A model generated the notes under the pieces. That model made no database searches. It had not been told where the DNA came from and saw only the letters and a list, made by a program, of their open reading frames with translations. 64,000 nucleotides of DNA from Isoetes taiwanensis (lineage: Eukaryota; Streptophyta; Lycopodiopsida; Isoetales; Isoetaceae). The translations under genes and the position numbers were made by a program. The number at the start of each line of letters is the position of its first letter. Position 1 is the stretch's first letter. Where the stretch lies: assembly GCA_021234155.1 (NCBI GenBank), contig JAJEKV010000767.1, forward strand, positions 1 to 64,000, read 5' to 3'. Of the stretch, positions 44,685-55,359 are shown one piece after another.

Positions 44685-45880
44685 TCACCGAAAATCCCCT
44701 CGGATCCTTCGTGCTAGCTGGATTATGGTAACCCTCTTTGCATGTATGGCGCAGAGGTTGGCGTCGCTCAAAATCTCTATGAGGTAAGCCCCGCAGACCT
44801 CCTCGGAGGCGAGGATTGCAAAGGCTTGGAAGCTCGGGCCGATTTTAAATTCTCGGCAATTCGCGGAACAAGCCACCGAAAAGGGAGCCGATGAATCAAT
44901 GGCTCATAGACTTCGATACTTACATTATCTCGAGAAGGCGCTACCGCGTCCGGCCGATATCTATGGGGCTTTTCGGCTTGAGGGTTGCCTTGCCGATGGA
45001 ATGGATTTCCCCGGTTGTTGGATGCTTTGCCGTGAACGATGCGCCACGCCTCTCGAGCCCGATGTCTTCTTGGCAATGTTGGCATCCCCTAATCGGGTCT
45101 TATAATCCACTCCTCCCTTTACGGGTTTGATGTTCTTCCTCTTCCTATTAGCCCACACTATAGCCTTCCCCGTTCTGGCCCCGCCTACGATCCTCAGGTG
45201 ATCCACATTTTGATCGGTATTTTGGTCTCCCTGATGGTCAACATTTCGACCAACATTTTGATCCTACTGGCGATCAACATCCCCGATCTCCCCTGCTGAT
45301 CAACCTGCTGGTCCTCCGGCTGATCCATCTGTTGGTTCCCGCTCTGCTGGTTTTAAGCATCATCCTCTTCCTTAGAACCGGCTCCTCGCGAGCTCGTGAT
45401 GTCCGGCTTTGCACGAGGTCCATGCTCTCTCTGGTTGAAACTAGGGGCCTCTTTGACCAAGCGGGAAGCTTGTGGGTCCTCATCTGATCCTGCTAAGGGA
45501 TAGAACTTAACTACGACCCAAGCATGGTCAGGCTGCTCTACAAGAGTGTAGGGCTGGTCTCATTCCGGAGCATTTAGTTCAGACGGAAGCTCATTGAAGT
45601 GAAAAATGGGGTAGGGGATCCACGATTGCCCCTCGCATGAAAGTGCTTCACAAAAGGGTCTAGAAAACGGTTTCAACTGTGGGAACGTCATCCGAAAAAG
45701 ATGGTCTACCAGCGCACTAAACAACGGAAGACGTTCATCTTCTTTAGGTCCACGGTAAGTTTGAAACGCGGCATCATGACACTGGCGATGAGTGGCGAAA
45801 GAAGAGAGTAGGGCGCTCAGGTTTAAATGGGTGGCGCTAGGGAGTAGGCGAGGGCGCTAGGGCTTAGGGTAGATGCGAGG
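44685..45880 (-). pseudogene. Large ORF ending in a histone H3 fold (divergent H3 or H3 fusion)
   Basis: The C-terminal block (44,975-44,685) is unmistakably histone H3. [38 protein letters not shown] and IQLARRIRG appear in canonical order and spacing, except that about four residues are missing between VTI and IQLARR and the end reads GDFR. Identity to canonical H3 is well short of the near-invariance usual for the family, so it is a variant or a decaying copy. Upstream in the same direction an open region runs to about 45,880. It has a globular part (PLFSALVDHLFRMTFPQLKP), an in-frame TGA at 45,560-45,562, a DQ/NQ-rich linker with a TAG at 45,264-45,266, and a basic segment (RKRKNIKPVKGG). 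Several indels in the H3 block fall exactly at codons expected to be CAG or contain CTG. It precedes the chromovirus gag on the same strand. Confidence 0.7.
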
Positions 45881-46047
45881 TAGCCGTGGAGGTCAGCTAT
45901 GGCGGAAACAAAGCTTCAGTCCGGCGGCTATGGCGGAGGGAGGTCGTGCAAGAAAACACACTTTTCAAAAAAAATGATTCAAATTTGAATTTAACTTTTA
46001 AACTTTTATTAAAATTCTTTTCAAAACTTAAAAAAAAAAAAAAAAAA
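45881..46047. other. Junction DNA ending in a 19-base A run
   Basis: Low-complexity A/T DNA. The A run at 46,029-46,047 meets the edge of the direct repeat. The other repeat copy has only seven A at the same place (61,596-61,602). The A run may be part of the insertion junction of the element to the right. Confidence 0.5.
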
Positions 46048-48440
46048 TCGGCCTGCACTAGCCTAAACTAGCACAAACATCAGCTTCAGTCAATCCTTCC
46101 GCTGTCTTATCTGGCCATACATGTACTCAAGAGTCCAAGATGGTACCCCTATTCCAAGGTACATATCTTTGCTACCATCAATACTACTATCCATTTAGAA
46201 TATACAACCTAAGTTCTTATTGTATATTTAGCCAAGTTACCACGGGCCAAGTATGCCAAAGGATAATTGCAAAAATCATATCAAATCCTGCAATTTATAA
46301 AATGTTCCATTTCATATAAACTATAGTCTACCGAAATGGCCCTAGATATATCTAGAGTTGACTATGAAATATTATAGTACGATCAGGTTAATGCATGGAT
46401 CCAGTGGTCTCAGCTATAGTTCATACATATTTCACTAACTTAGGCAATGGTTCATACATATTTCACTATTTTAGGCAATGTACGTATCATGTGAACCAAG
46501 ACACATTTTGAGAAATCCATTTTAAGTATCTTGAGATCTTGACATAAATATTCCTGAAATTAACAAGTGGAATTATGGTGCAGATAATATTTCCTATATC
46601 CTATAAGACAATAGGTATAGTGATCCATATTTAAAAGAAGCCATATGTGAAGTCATTAACAAGCTTCCTTTAAAAAAAAAAAAACCCTCATGAACACCTT
46701 TCTTAGTTATCGTATAATAACTATATTGCAATCTAAAATGTTCACAGAGGATCGGATAATTGAGACAGCAGAATTAGACTAATAATGTAACATGTGTGTC
46801 TAAGTGGCCATGTCTTATCAGAAGCAACTGGAGGATCCAATTTCTGAGATATCTAACCTGCATTGTAGTACAATATAAAGCCATAATGGGAAGGTGTTAT
46901 TTACCCTGTTTTACAAGTTCACGTAAGCAGCAAGAATGGAGATATCTCATTATTCTTACTGTCATATAGCAGATGATGAAACTATTGTATTCCGACTTAA
47001 ATATTCAGAGAACATAATATCGACCTTACTACATCATTGCCTCCACCATAGAGACCGTTTTACAAAGAGATTATATAAATACTTTTTATGGATAACTATA
47101 GAGTTTTCAAAAATCGAGAGAGATTGAAAAGCCAACGATTGCATCCTTGGTCGAGCACATTTTAAAAATTCTCAGATATGCCAAGGACTTCCCATTTACC
47201 TCATGGAAAATTACATCCAGTCAAAGACAAGGTAAAGGCCCAAAATTATAAGTGAAAACATGTACCTTAGTTAAGGAATAACTGAAATATGATCCAATAT
47301 CCTGTGCATATGTTTTCAGCGGTCTAACTGGAGCATTTTTTTAAAAAAAGAAACCCAAAACCTTTTCTTTCATTAAGCTGCATCTGCCTTTATCCATAGA
47401 ACTCGCCATTGTTGCATTCATCATCTTGAGATCCCCTAAGATAAGCTGGACAAAAGTAAAACATTAAGAGGAGAAGCCCGTACCTGCAGCCAAACAATAC
47501 AAAATTAGCCATAGACTGGGTAAGATTGCAAGGGCCAAAAGGTACCTTAGGCTTCTCGGTTTATAGCCGATCACCTAATGTAGTCCTTTTGCCCAATATT
47601 AAATTAGAGTACAGAACAGAATGCTAAATTTAAGAATCAAGTAAGAGACCTTATGTATTAAAAAAGAGGCTGCTATTATAGAAGCGTCCTAAGAAAACAA
47701 CTAATATCTGTATGATATGGGCAGTACATATCTTACAAGCTCAAAAATGCATAAAGCTTCTGGTTTTCAGCAATGGTAGGTCGGATGAAGTCATAAAACC
47801 ATTATTGCAACAACAAATACCTGGTTTTCTTCTGTATCCATGCTCTGCTCCGTTATGTCCTGGTTTGCAGGAACAGGATGAGAGGTATCGCCATAGCTCT
47901 GTCTACGGGAACCCTGTGGGTTTCTGTTTTGAGGATAACCGCCATAGTTAGGCTTGCCCCTTTTACGATAGTTGTCCATAGTAGGATCAAGGTCTAAGCT
48001 TTGCATGCAAAAATCGAATTCTCTATTGAGGGCAGAATCGTTCAAGCTCTGTTTGGCCGCATCAGAAATAGGCTGGTCTTCATCAAGGATAAGTTCCCAT
48101 GTATCCATTAAGCCCGGGAAAACCTAGTCAGAGTTTTGGTGAGGCTTTAAGTAAGGCCTGTCATACCTTATGGGGCAGAGCGCAGCTGATTCACAGTTTC
48201 GGCAGAGGATCTTGCTGCCACCACCGCTCTTAAAGGAGCTCCACACAGATACGAAGCATGTGAACACATACAAGGGTTATACCCTTTATTCTTAAAGTTT
48301 GAAAAAAAGCTAAGTTAACTTAATAAGCTAAATGTAAGGAAGTTCACCATTAGACCTATATGTTTCCCTTGCACAAAGGAAGGGGCACAAGGTTAGTTTA
48401 ATTTATAGGTAGATAAGAACCAGCTACTGCATGCTTTACA
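46048..48440 (-). repeat. Long direct terminal repeat, downstream copy
   Basis: Nearly identical over its whole length to 61,603-64,000 in the same orientation, offset 15,555-15,560 bp. Relative to the ORFs it brackets (minus strand) this is the 3' copy. It lacks TG/CA ends and is not an LTR of the usual kind. It carries a duplicate of the first coding exon of ORF1 (47,821-48,108). The repeat may extend beyond 48,440 because the other copy runs off the window. Copies differ at about one site per 100 bp, chiefly CAG/CTG against CG. A/T-rich and otherwise non-coding. Confidence 0.92.
47821..48108 (-). CDS. Duplicate of ORF1 exon 1 inside the downstream repeat
   Basis: Opens at ATG 48,108 with MDTWELILDEDQPISDAAK, continues with a Gly/Asn/Arg/Gln-rich, probably RNA-binding stretch (RKRGKPNYGGYPQNRN), and ends at a CAG/GTATTT splice donor. 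In this copy there is no ORF1 downstream, so it would be an orphan exon carried by the repeat. Confidence 0.6.
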
Positions 48441-48611
48441 AAAAAAACCCTTCCTCCAATCGTAGAGTGGGGCATCCTAGAATTCCTGTATAAATTTTCT
48501 GAGATAGGAGTGGCAGGCTCCTACTCAGAGCAGGAGCCTTGCCACACCCTATACATGCGGAAGTGCCAAATTATAAACGAGAGGTAAAATAGAGCTATAT
48601 TACCTCATGAA
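48441..48611 (-). other. Region between terminal repeat and RT stop
   Basis: No gene. It contains a short inverted repeat, GGCAGGCTCCTACTC...CAGGAGCCTTGCC, at about 48,510-48,545, a plausible hairpin in the 3' untranslated part of the element. Confidence 0.5.
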
Positions 48612-49949
48612 TTAGAAGTAGTTGTCAATGGCTTCCCATAACTCATTGGCTTCGAACTTCAAACCAGGAAAGGTATTGCCCTTGATGTATTTCATGATCT
48701 TATTCTTGATGCTGTAGCAGTCAAAACCATTTCTCATAAATGTATGTATGAGATCGATAATATCCCTCGTAGCACCGGTGTGACAGGAGTTGATGTATAA
48801 ACATGGTAAAATTTGGGAAATGATAACGTTTCTAGATTGGTGGTACGGTCTGCACCCATCAGCATGGATGTACCTTATGGATTTGAAGGGCAATTTGTCC
48901 CTTTTATCATATTTGACAGTTCGGTATACCCCATGTGTTCTGTTGACGATCTCAATTGTCAAGTTTAGGAAATTTGCAGCTTGTCCATAGGTCTGATTAT
49001 TATTACCATCTTTGGAGAAGATGGTTTCCTCCTTGATTCCAAGTTTGTCCATGTCATATATTTGTACAAGGTCCCTGTTTTTGCTTAAAAATTCCCTGAT
49101 GATAGGACAATTTACAGCCAACAAATCATCCATGTATCTGAACACATATCTAAACTCCTCTATAATGTTATAATTTCCTTGGGCAGCCAGCTTTTTGATG
49201 AAGTTTAACTCAAACCAAGAAAGATAGAGGTTACACCATCCGGGGCTACATGGGAATCCCATTGGTATGCCGCTAGCCCGCTTCCAGATTTTATTTCCAA
49301 CAGCTATGTAGCAGTTAGTAAGAAGCCAAGTGTTAATTCTGATGAAATTTTGCTCACTTACATGATGCCAGCATTTACTTTGTGGTATATACCTAAACCA
49401 TTTAATTTCATATCCTAATTCTCCCTTTTTCTTTATCCACAGTTCATGTTTCTTGTGTAACATCCTTTTGTACTTCCATGCTGCCTCTATTACCTTTCTC
49501 ATGGTACAGCATATGCCTGATTCCCCTTCCAAGGGTATGGTCTCGTAGCATTTAGTTATGTCTGCAACAAAGACTTCTTGAATGCAATTGGGGAGGTTAA
49601 GTGTAACATCATACACAGACTCAACTACCCAGCTCAAATTCACAGCACCGTGCAGATGCATGAAAATGCTGCCACCTATGAACTTAGAAATTTCAGGCCA
49701 GAGGATTAATACTTCATTTAGCACGGCTGTAATGCAAAGTGACAATTCCGTATACACTGTATTATGGGCATTAGTGATCCACCTGTAGTCTAGTTTATGT
49801 GCCTTGAATATACCCAAGAGATAGGGGAGTTTATCAGCACAGATTCCAAAGCACCCAAACATACTACTGATGTCTGATTTAATACTCTCAATAATCTGTG
49901 AAGGCGTAAAGACTGAAGGTACGAAATCAGGTCCATTGATCCTTATCAA
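48612..49949 (-). CDS. ORF2: reverse transcriptase domain, Penelope-like or related
   Basis: A clean 445-codon frame with RT motifs in order. LLGIFKAHKLDYRWITNA (about residues 45-63) is a fingers motif with HK. Motif A is VADITKCYETIP (Asp 130), motif B GIPMGFPCSP (227-236), and motif C FRYMDDLLA with catalytic Asp 274-275. Motif D/E is FLNLTIEI (about 327-334), followed by YDKRDKLPF. A long insertion with WIKKKGELGYEIKW lies between A and B. The YMDD box and FLNL-type motif E place it near Penelope-like RTs. In my memory the closest pattern is an unclassified RT family common in cnidarians, molluscs and fish. There is no RNase H, integrase or GIY-YIG endonuclease after the RT. It is one indel away from the upstream part of the same protein (50,042-50,677). 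Confidence 0.85.
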   Translation of the reverse strand: MIRINGPDFVPSVFTPSQIIESIKSDISSMFGCFGICADKLPYLLGIFKAHKLDYRWITNAHNTVYTELSLCITAVLNEVLILWPEISKFIGGSIFMHLHGAVNLSWVVESVYDVTLNLPNCIQEVFVADITKCYETIPLEGESGICCTMRKVIEAAWKYKRMLHKKHELWIKKKGELGYEIKWFRYIPQSKCWHHVSEQNFIRINTWLLTNCYIAVGNKIWKRASGIPMGFPCSPGWCNLYLSWFELNFIKKLAAQGNYNIIEEFRYVFRYMDDLLAVNCPIIREFLSKNRDLVQIYDMDKLGIKEETIFSKDGNNNQTYGQAANFLNLTIEIVNRTHGVYRTVKYDKRDKLPFKSIRYIHADGCRPYHQSRNVIISQILPCLYINSCHTGATRDIIDLIHTFMRNGFDCYSIKNKIMKYIKGNTFPGLKFEANELWEAIDNYF

Positions 49950-50041
49950 GGCTAATTCCTTGATATGTTTCGGGCAAATGAAGCACGGATTGTTAGAAGC
50001 TTTGTCTACACCAGAGATGTAGAAATTATCAATAAGCCATC

Positions 50042-50677
50042 TTAGGTTATTGGTGACCTCTTTGTCACACAGGGGAACATTTTGATGGCCGACTGAACTT
50101 TACAAAATGTGAGTTCCCATATCCTTTCTTTTACTGCAATTTGCGCCTCCTCTGTGATCGGCCCACTGTTGTAGAAATGCAGCTCAAACAATTTATCACA
50201 AGCATTCAAGATATCTTTTTTAAGCTCTCTGATATCCAATACTTTATCAGGGATATGGTTTAGGCCTTTCTTGAATAAGTTCCTAAGCTCTTTATTTCTG
50301 ATGATGTTGAGATCCGTAGTGCGGACATGTCCTATACTCTGGTCAACATATTTCTTTATATTCGGATTACTACAAGGGCACTTGACTTCCTTATCCATAG
50401 CAAAGATGGAGGATGGCTTATAGCAGATGTCTCTTAGATTTTCAGTGTATTCCCAAGCAAACATTGTTTCCTCCATCATATTCTGTCCTAATTCCCCCAG
50501 GATTTCAGTTAAGGCGAGCTGGAAAATACTAGGCAAGTATATCTTATCCAGGATCTTTGAAAGGAATCTGTTATGCACTATTTTCTTTTTGTTTTTATTA
50601 CCCGTATCAGCCAGGTGAATGCGGCCAAGGCAATCTTTATGTAACTTCCTGGATGCCTGTTCAAAAAGTAGCAATGT
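50042..50677 (-). CDS. ORF2: N-terminal region of the same RT protein
   Basis: The frame continues the RT protein upstream. It carries a Cys motif, VKCPCSNPNIKKYVDQ, then GHVRTTDLNIIRNKELRNLF and a KG motif. This arrangement (Cys-x-Cys-Ser, GHV-T-DLNII-N-LR) precedes the RT in the aquatic-animal family named above, supporting one protein. Near 50,065-50,072 a two-base excess (CACACA where CACA would keep frame) shifts out of the RT frame. Beyond it VTNNLRWLIDNFYISGVDK and FICPKHI join directly to the RT. At 50,677 the frame is cut by the gypsy LTR. Bases beyond 50,677 in the apparent open frame belong to that LTR and are not part of this protein. Confidence 0.75.
   Translation of the reverse strand, partial: TLLLFEQASRKLHKDCLGRIHLADTGNKNKKKIVHNRFLSKILDKIYLPSIFQLALTEILGELGQNMMEETMFAWEYTENLRDICYKPSSIFAMDKEVKCPCSNPNIKKYVDQSIGHVRTTDLNIIRNKELRNLFKKGLNHIPDKVLDIRELKKDILNACDKLFELHFYNSGPITEEAQIAVKERIWELTFCKVQSAIKMFPCVTKRSPIT
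50673..50677. repeat. Target-site duplication AATGT, left copy
   Basis: The five bases AATGT directly before the 5' LTR of the nested gypsy element are repeated directly after its 3' LTR at 59,576-59,580. Five bases is the usual Ty3/gypsy duplication. Confidence 0.9.
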
Positions 50678-51254
50678 TGTTAGTCCTGTGCCTCCTGGTA
50701 CAGGACTATTCATGCATACGTCAGACCAGGTCAAGCTCAAAGATCCTCGGGCCAACCACGGTAGGACATCCAAGCCTCCGAGAAGACTAAGCAAGAAAGC
50801 CACGCCTTGATCAAAGCCTTTGGTTGTCAACAAGAGGCGCTTCGGACAAGTGACGACCCGTCACCGCCTATCGGCGTCGGCGTGATTTTTAGGCACTTCA
50901 AGAGGCACCGCCAACATTCCCAAATCAGGCCTCCTTCCGAGTCGGCACCAGAGATCACCGAGTGTCTATATTGGGCCCAAGGCCATTGTACTATATATAT
51001 GAGTAGAGTTAGCTCATAAGTTTTTAGATGAGTTTTGAGTCTTGTCTCCTTTCGGTTTTCTCTCTATTGCGAGAGCTCATGTATTTTCATCATTGATATC
51101 AAGGAAGCTTATCATCTTTCTCTCATTTGTTACGTTCTCTTCTTCTTTTCTTCTCTTTCGGCCAAATCCGTGACATAGTCCCCGGACTCTCTGTTAGATC
51201 CACGGGTCCTCCAGAGGGGCTGTCTTCAGAGAGTTCGAACCCGGACCCCAAACA
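50678..51254 (+). mobile_element. 5' LTR of nested Ty3/gypsy element (577 bp)
   Basis: Starts TGTTAGTC and ends CCCCAAACA, matching 58,985-59,575. It contains a TATATATATGAGTAG core-promoter-like sequence near 50,992. The two LTRs differ mostly at CAG/CTG versus CG sites and by single-base homopolymer changes. If those differences are technical, the insertion is recent. Confidence 0.92.
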
Positions 51255-51280
51255 CATGCGCGCGGCCGGGGTCGATTTTC
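51255..51280 (+). promoter_or_regulatory. Possible primer-binding site
   Basis: TGCGCGCGGCCGGGG begins two bases after the LTR and resembles the TGGCGCCGTTGCCGGGG pattern complementary to tRNA-Asp 3' ends used by some plant gypsy elements, but with several mismatches. Weak call. Confidence 0.35.
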
Positions 51281-51289
51281 TCCTACTTT

Positions 51290-53080
51290 CTTCTTGCCGC
51301 CATGTGCGGTCTGTAATTTCACGCCGGAGAAGAACTCCTTTTCTCGAGCGGCATCTCGCTTTGCGCCATCGGCGTCGGGGAAACTGTTGGGACATGTATG
51401 GATGCGCTTTTATGACATAGAGGGAGGCCATCTTCGGTCTAGGGCTCGGTCGCGCCACCCACCCCTCGTGTCGAGTCTCGTCCCGGTTCCCGCCCCAAAG
51501 CGTGCAAACATTGCTCACAACCTCGGTCCCCTCATCACTATCGGGGAGCCTTATCAGGCTCAACCTTCTCAACCGTACTTTTCACACCCGAACATGCCTA
51601 CATCCATCATTCTTGGGCCATCGCCTCTTCCGCCCAACCATCATCTCCCACGGGTGGGCGGCTATCCCCATGTCTCCTTTTCGCCTACCGGGGAATATCC
51701 TTTCCCTACGTTCCCCGCGGCTCTTCACGTTTTACAACCTTACGGATCTCAAAACCAATGCTCGGCTACCCCGGTTTCTCAAACGCAGTCACCCCTTCAT
51801 CGGGTCCGTCGGGCACAATGCCACATCCACCTCAACCTCAATATCCTCACTATCTGTTCTGTCCAGCCCAAAGACTTTCACATCTACCTTTCGGACTCAA
51901 ACCGACTTATCCCACCTTTGGCAACACGAAGGCAAACCGTTAGACCAAAGTGCTCGGGCCCACATGGAAGAATTTGAGGCTCTAGCTGTCCTAAATGGTC
52001 ACGCGCAACCTCAACCGAAATTCCACATCTTTTTCCACCACCATCAAGCGTGGCTCTCCTCATCAATGGCTCATGTCCAACAAAAGCCATTGGAAACAAG
52101 ATCGGTCCGAAATGTACGGCTTTTCTCTCTCATTACGGGACCACGGATGATGATCAACTTCATCTCAAGCAACTCAATGAACTTCAACAAGAGCCCAATG
52201 AGATGCGGGATTTTGCGGATCGACTTCACATCTTGCTAAGTAAGCTCAAGGAGTACCCTACACAGAGCCAGATTTTGGTCTGGTTTCTCCAAGGACTTCC
52301 TCCCGCTATTCGACTCATGACTGAATACCTGCGTCCAAAAACTTTGGAGCAGGCTATCGACCTTGTCAATCACTCGTCAATGTTTCCTCCCGAGGCGTGG
52401 CTCTTCAAGAGCTCCCGTTCATTCCACCGTCATGGTTCCACAAAGCGGGCTGTTCAGCCTCAACACGCTAATCCACAGCGCAGTCAAATCTGGTGCCATA
52501 TTTGCAAATATCAAGGCCATTTGGCCAATGAGTGCAACTCCACCAATGGCCCGCCTCATTGCAAGCGATGCAACATGTGCAATCATGCCACGGAAGAGTG
52601 CACTCGCACTCATCCCACACCGTTCCGCAACAAAATGGTTTATCAAGTGCAAACCACACCTCAGCCACAATCGCACTATCAGCAGCCACCTCTTCAGGTG
52701 CAGCCCACGCAACTCTATCAGCAACAGGACCAACCACGGGGATCCAACCAACGTCCTCCTTTTGATCCTTCTAAAGCTCGGTGTTATCCTTTGTCAAGAA
52801 TGGGGTCATACCACCCCGGCGTGTCCTCAACTTCCACAAGTTCAGTCCGGCTTCACGGCACAAATCCGGACCACATCGGTCCGCCTCACGGCTTACCAAC
52901 TCACGGCTTGCTAATGGCAAACAAGGCCCGCGACCGGTTCTTAGAAGCCCCAAGAGCCTCGGCAATCACGCGCTATCAACCAGCTCCAACCAAATCAACC
53001 CACTGGATCAACAAGCCCAAGAGGAAATTTTTCGGGCCCTTAATCCTCCGTCACGGTAGTCAAATTGGGTTGGTCTAGTT
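51290..53080 (+). pseudogene. gag of nested Tat/Athila-like gypsy element
   Basis: The clean part is 52,050-53,078. A capsid-like region with EPNEMRDFADRLHILLSKL and LVWFLQGLPPAIRLM is followed by two CX2CX4HX4C zinc knuckles, CHICKYQGHLANEC and CKRCNMCNHATEEC, then a Gln/Pro-rich tail. Upstream Pro/Ser/His-rich frames (51,294-51,977 and 51,502-52,239) overlap in different phases, so the N-terminal half is frame-broken. Two knuckles and the Gln-rich tail fit non-chromodomain plant gypsy elements better than the chromovirus to the left. Confidence 0.75.
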
Positions 53081-53184
53081 TCACGCCCGGACCAAGGCAT
53101 CACGTCCCTTGACTATTATTGAAGGACACGCGAACCCGCCTTTGCGGTTGACACCATTCCTCATGAGGGAAAAAAAGGTTCACT

Positions 53185-54010
53185 TTGCACGACTTGGAAA
53201 AGCTCATGCCAAATGTCATGCCCAAAGTTAAGCCAAAGCATTTTGAATCTCATGCAAAGCTGGCGGAAGGCCGCACATTGGCCAATGTTCATGCCACCAC
53301 TAGAGCTCAACAAAGACAAGATACCCCTCCCACATCTCAACCTCCACGCCTCGGACATATCCCAATATTGCGGCCGAGGTTGACTTACTCAAAAAAGTTC
53401 TTTGCTTCCACGCCACGCACTCCGCACCCGGTGGAACCCGGCGGATCCTTTTTCTCATGTACCTCTCGAACTCAAGAGGAGCTTGCCAAGATCAAAATTC
53501 CTTTAAGCTTGGCAACCATTTTAAAACTCTGTCCCGCTCTCAAGGACCAGTTACCACTCCAACCTGTTTTAGTTGGGGCCGTGGCTACCTCTACACCCAC
53601 GGTCCATGCCACGGTGGGAAATCAACAAGTCAACCATGTTCAAATCGATGGAGGTAGTGCGGTCAATCTCATCACGGATAAACTCCGCAAACAAATGGGC
53701 ATCACACAACTCTTTTCGTGCCCCATATGACATCAAATTGGCTAATGGCCATATCACGAGACCTCAAAGGCGTCACACCTATTCTTCACATCAACATAGG
53801 TGATCTCCGCTTTCCCATGGAATTTGGAGTGTGGAAAGTCTGGCGAAGATCCGGTGACTATATGAAATCTTTGGTAGGCGGACCCTTTCTCCGCCCGGGC
53901 AAAGAGTATCCATTCTTGGGCCACGGACCGGTTAGTCATCCTGAGATGGTCATCTCAATGCCACCATGGACTTGCAAACGGCGGGGATCATTTCGTTGAC
54001 AATGCGGAAC
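53185..54010 (+). pseudogene. Aspartic protease of nested gypsy element
   Basis: The region 53,185-53,730 carries NHVQIDGGSAVNLITDKLRKQMG, with the active-site Asp in IDGGSAVN, the form seen in plant Tat/Athila elements. A short FPMEFGVW and GGPFLRPG segment follows in another frame. It lies between gag and RT as expected. Confidence 0.7.
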
Positions 54011-54619
54011 CCTCTCTCGCATTAATCGATTCGGAAGAAGCTCAGAATATTTATCAAGTTCGGGCTCCACTGCGCGGCGTGCGCCTCTATCATCCTACCC
54101 CGAATATCTTTGATCCTTGGGGAGAAATGACTCTTGATCGGGACCCGCCGTGGCTGCCTTGCTTGACCCCTACCGGCTCCTTGCAATCGAATCCAACAGC
54201 GTTGATCACTTTTGAGATCGACGACACTCACGCAACTCCCCGTTGATGTACACGCCGGTCATGAAGCAACCCACGCTAGATGGCCGGCAACCTCTCTCTT
54301 TTTTCACCACAAAGTGCCACGCATCCGGTTATGCTCCAACCTCGCACACATTGTCCGGGATAATGAAGTCATACCCCATATTCGGACTCGAAGTCGAGAT
54401 TGTGGATGTTGGCAACAATCAACCTGTCGCATTGTCGCAAACCAGGCTCCTTATCGTAACGGGGCCGTCACGCCTGTTCAAAAATTCAAACACATTTTCA
54501 CACGGAGTTACAAAGATCTTGGGGAATCAACAAAAGCTTGGGGAACTCACCATTCCTACCAAATCGATGCGACCCGGTGTAGCAAGCGGCGCTTGACATC
54601 TGGGGCTCAACCCTAATTA

Positions 54620-55350
54620 CCGTGATCGTCCAAGGCGGAAATTGACAAACTCCTTGCTGCAGGTTTGATCTATGAGGTCAAACATTACGAATGGGTGAGC
54701 CCTATCGTCATTGCCCTTAAGCACAATGGTAAGATCGGCGTCTGGTAGACTATCGGAAACTCAATCGGGCCACGGGCGTGATCATTTTCCACTTCCCTTC
54801 ACGGACCAAGTTCGGAAGAAGTGGCCGGACATGAGATGTACTCCTTTATGGATGGTTTTTCGGCTACAATCGAGATCTCCATCAAAGAATCGATCAACTC
54901 AAGACCACTTTCACCACCCCATGGGGCACTTTTGCCTACAAGGTGGTTCCTTTTGGATTATCCAACTCTCCTTCAACATTTCAACGAATCATGCTCTCGG
55001 TTTTCATGATTTCATGAAGGAAAATCCTTCTTGCAAATTTTTCAAGATGACTTCTCGCCTCTGAGTTCCATGGCTGACCATTTGGATAAATTGGAACTTC
55101 GTCTTCCGTAAATGTGATGAGTCCGGCATTAGTCTCAATCCTCGAAATGCACCTTTTGCGTCCACCGGTGTTCGTTAGGCCATGTTGTCGACGAAAAGCG
55201 GGAATCACCACCGATCCCCGCCAAAATCGGGTTGTGTGCTCAAAGCTCAAGCACCGGCCAATATCAAAGAGACACGCTCTTTCCAGGAAAGGTCAATTAT
55301 TACTCCACCTTCATACGGACTGGCGGCCATTGCGGATCCCATTCATAAAC
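54620..55350 (+). pseudogene. Reverse transcriptase of nested gypsy element
   Basis: Frames change repeatedly. Recognisable blocks: EIDKLLAAGLIYEVKHYEWV (about 54,640-54,700), then DYRKLN and LPFTDQV. An EMYSFMDGFS block (about 54,830) is the motif A region with its Asp, and TTPWGTF then VPFGLSNSPSTFQ (about 54,915-54,985) is motif B. YSFMDGFSGYNQI-type motif A is typical of Tat/Athila. The YADD-type motif C region near 55,060 is not readable, probably through indels. Confidence 0.65.
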
Positions 55351-55359
55351 TCACGGGTG

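Noticed and set aside
44891-45130. Plus-strand ORFs across the H3 region
   Set aside because: They are antisense to the histone H3 fold on the minus strand, which has clear family motifs.
40208-45562. Altered genetic code with reassigned stop codons
   Set aside because: All three stop codons occur in-frame here, yet long clean ORFs in the same window end at normal stops and use none internally.
50678-50833. Start of the RT protein within the gypsy LTR (apparent ATG at 50,833)
   Set aside because: These codons are LTR sequence. The true upstream frame continues on the other side of the insertion at 59,576-59,640.
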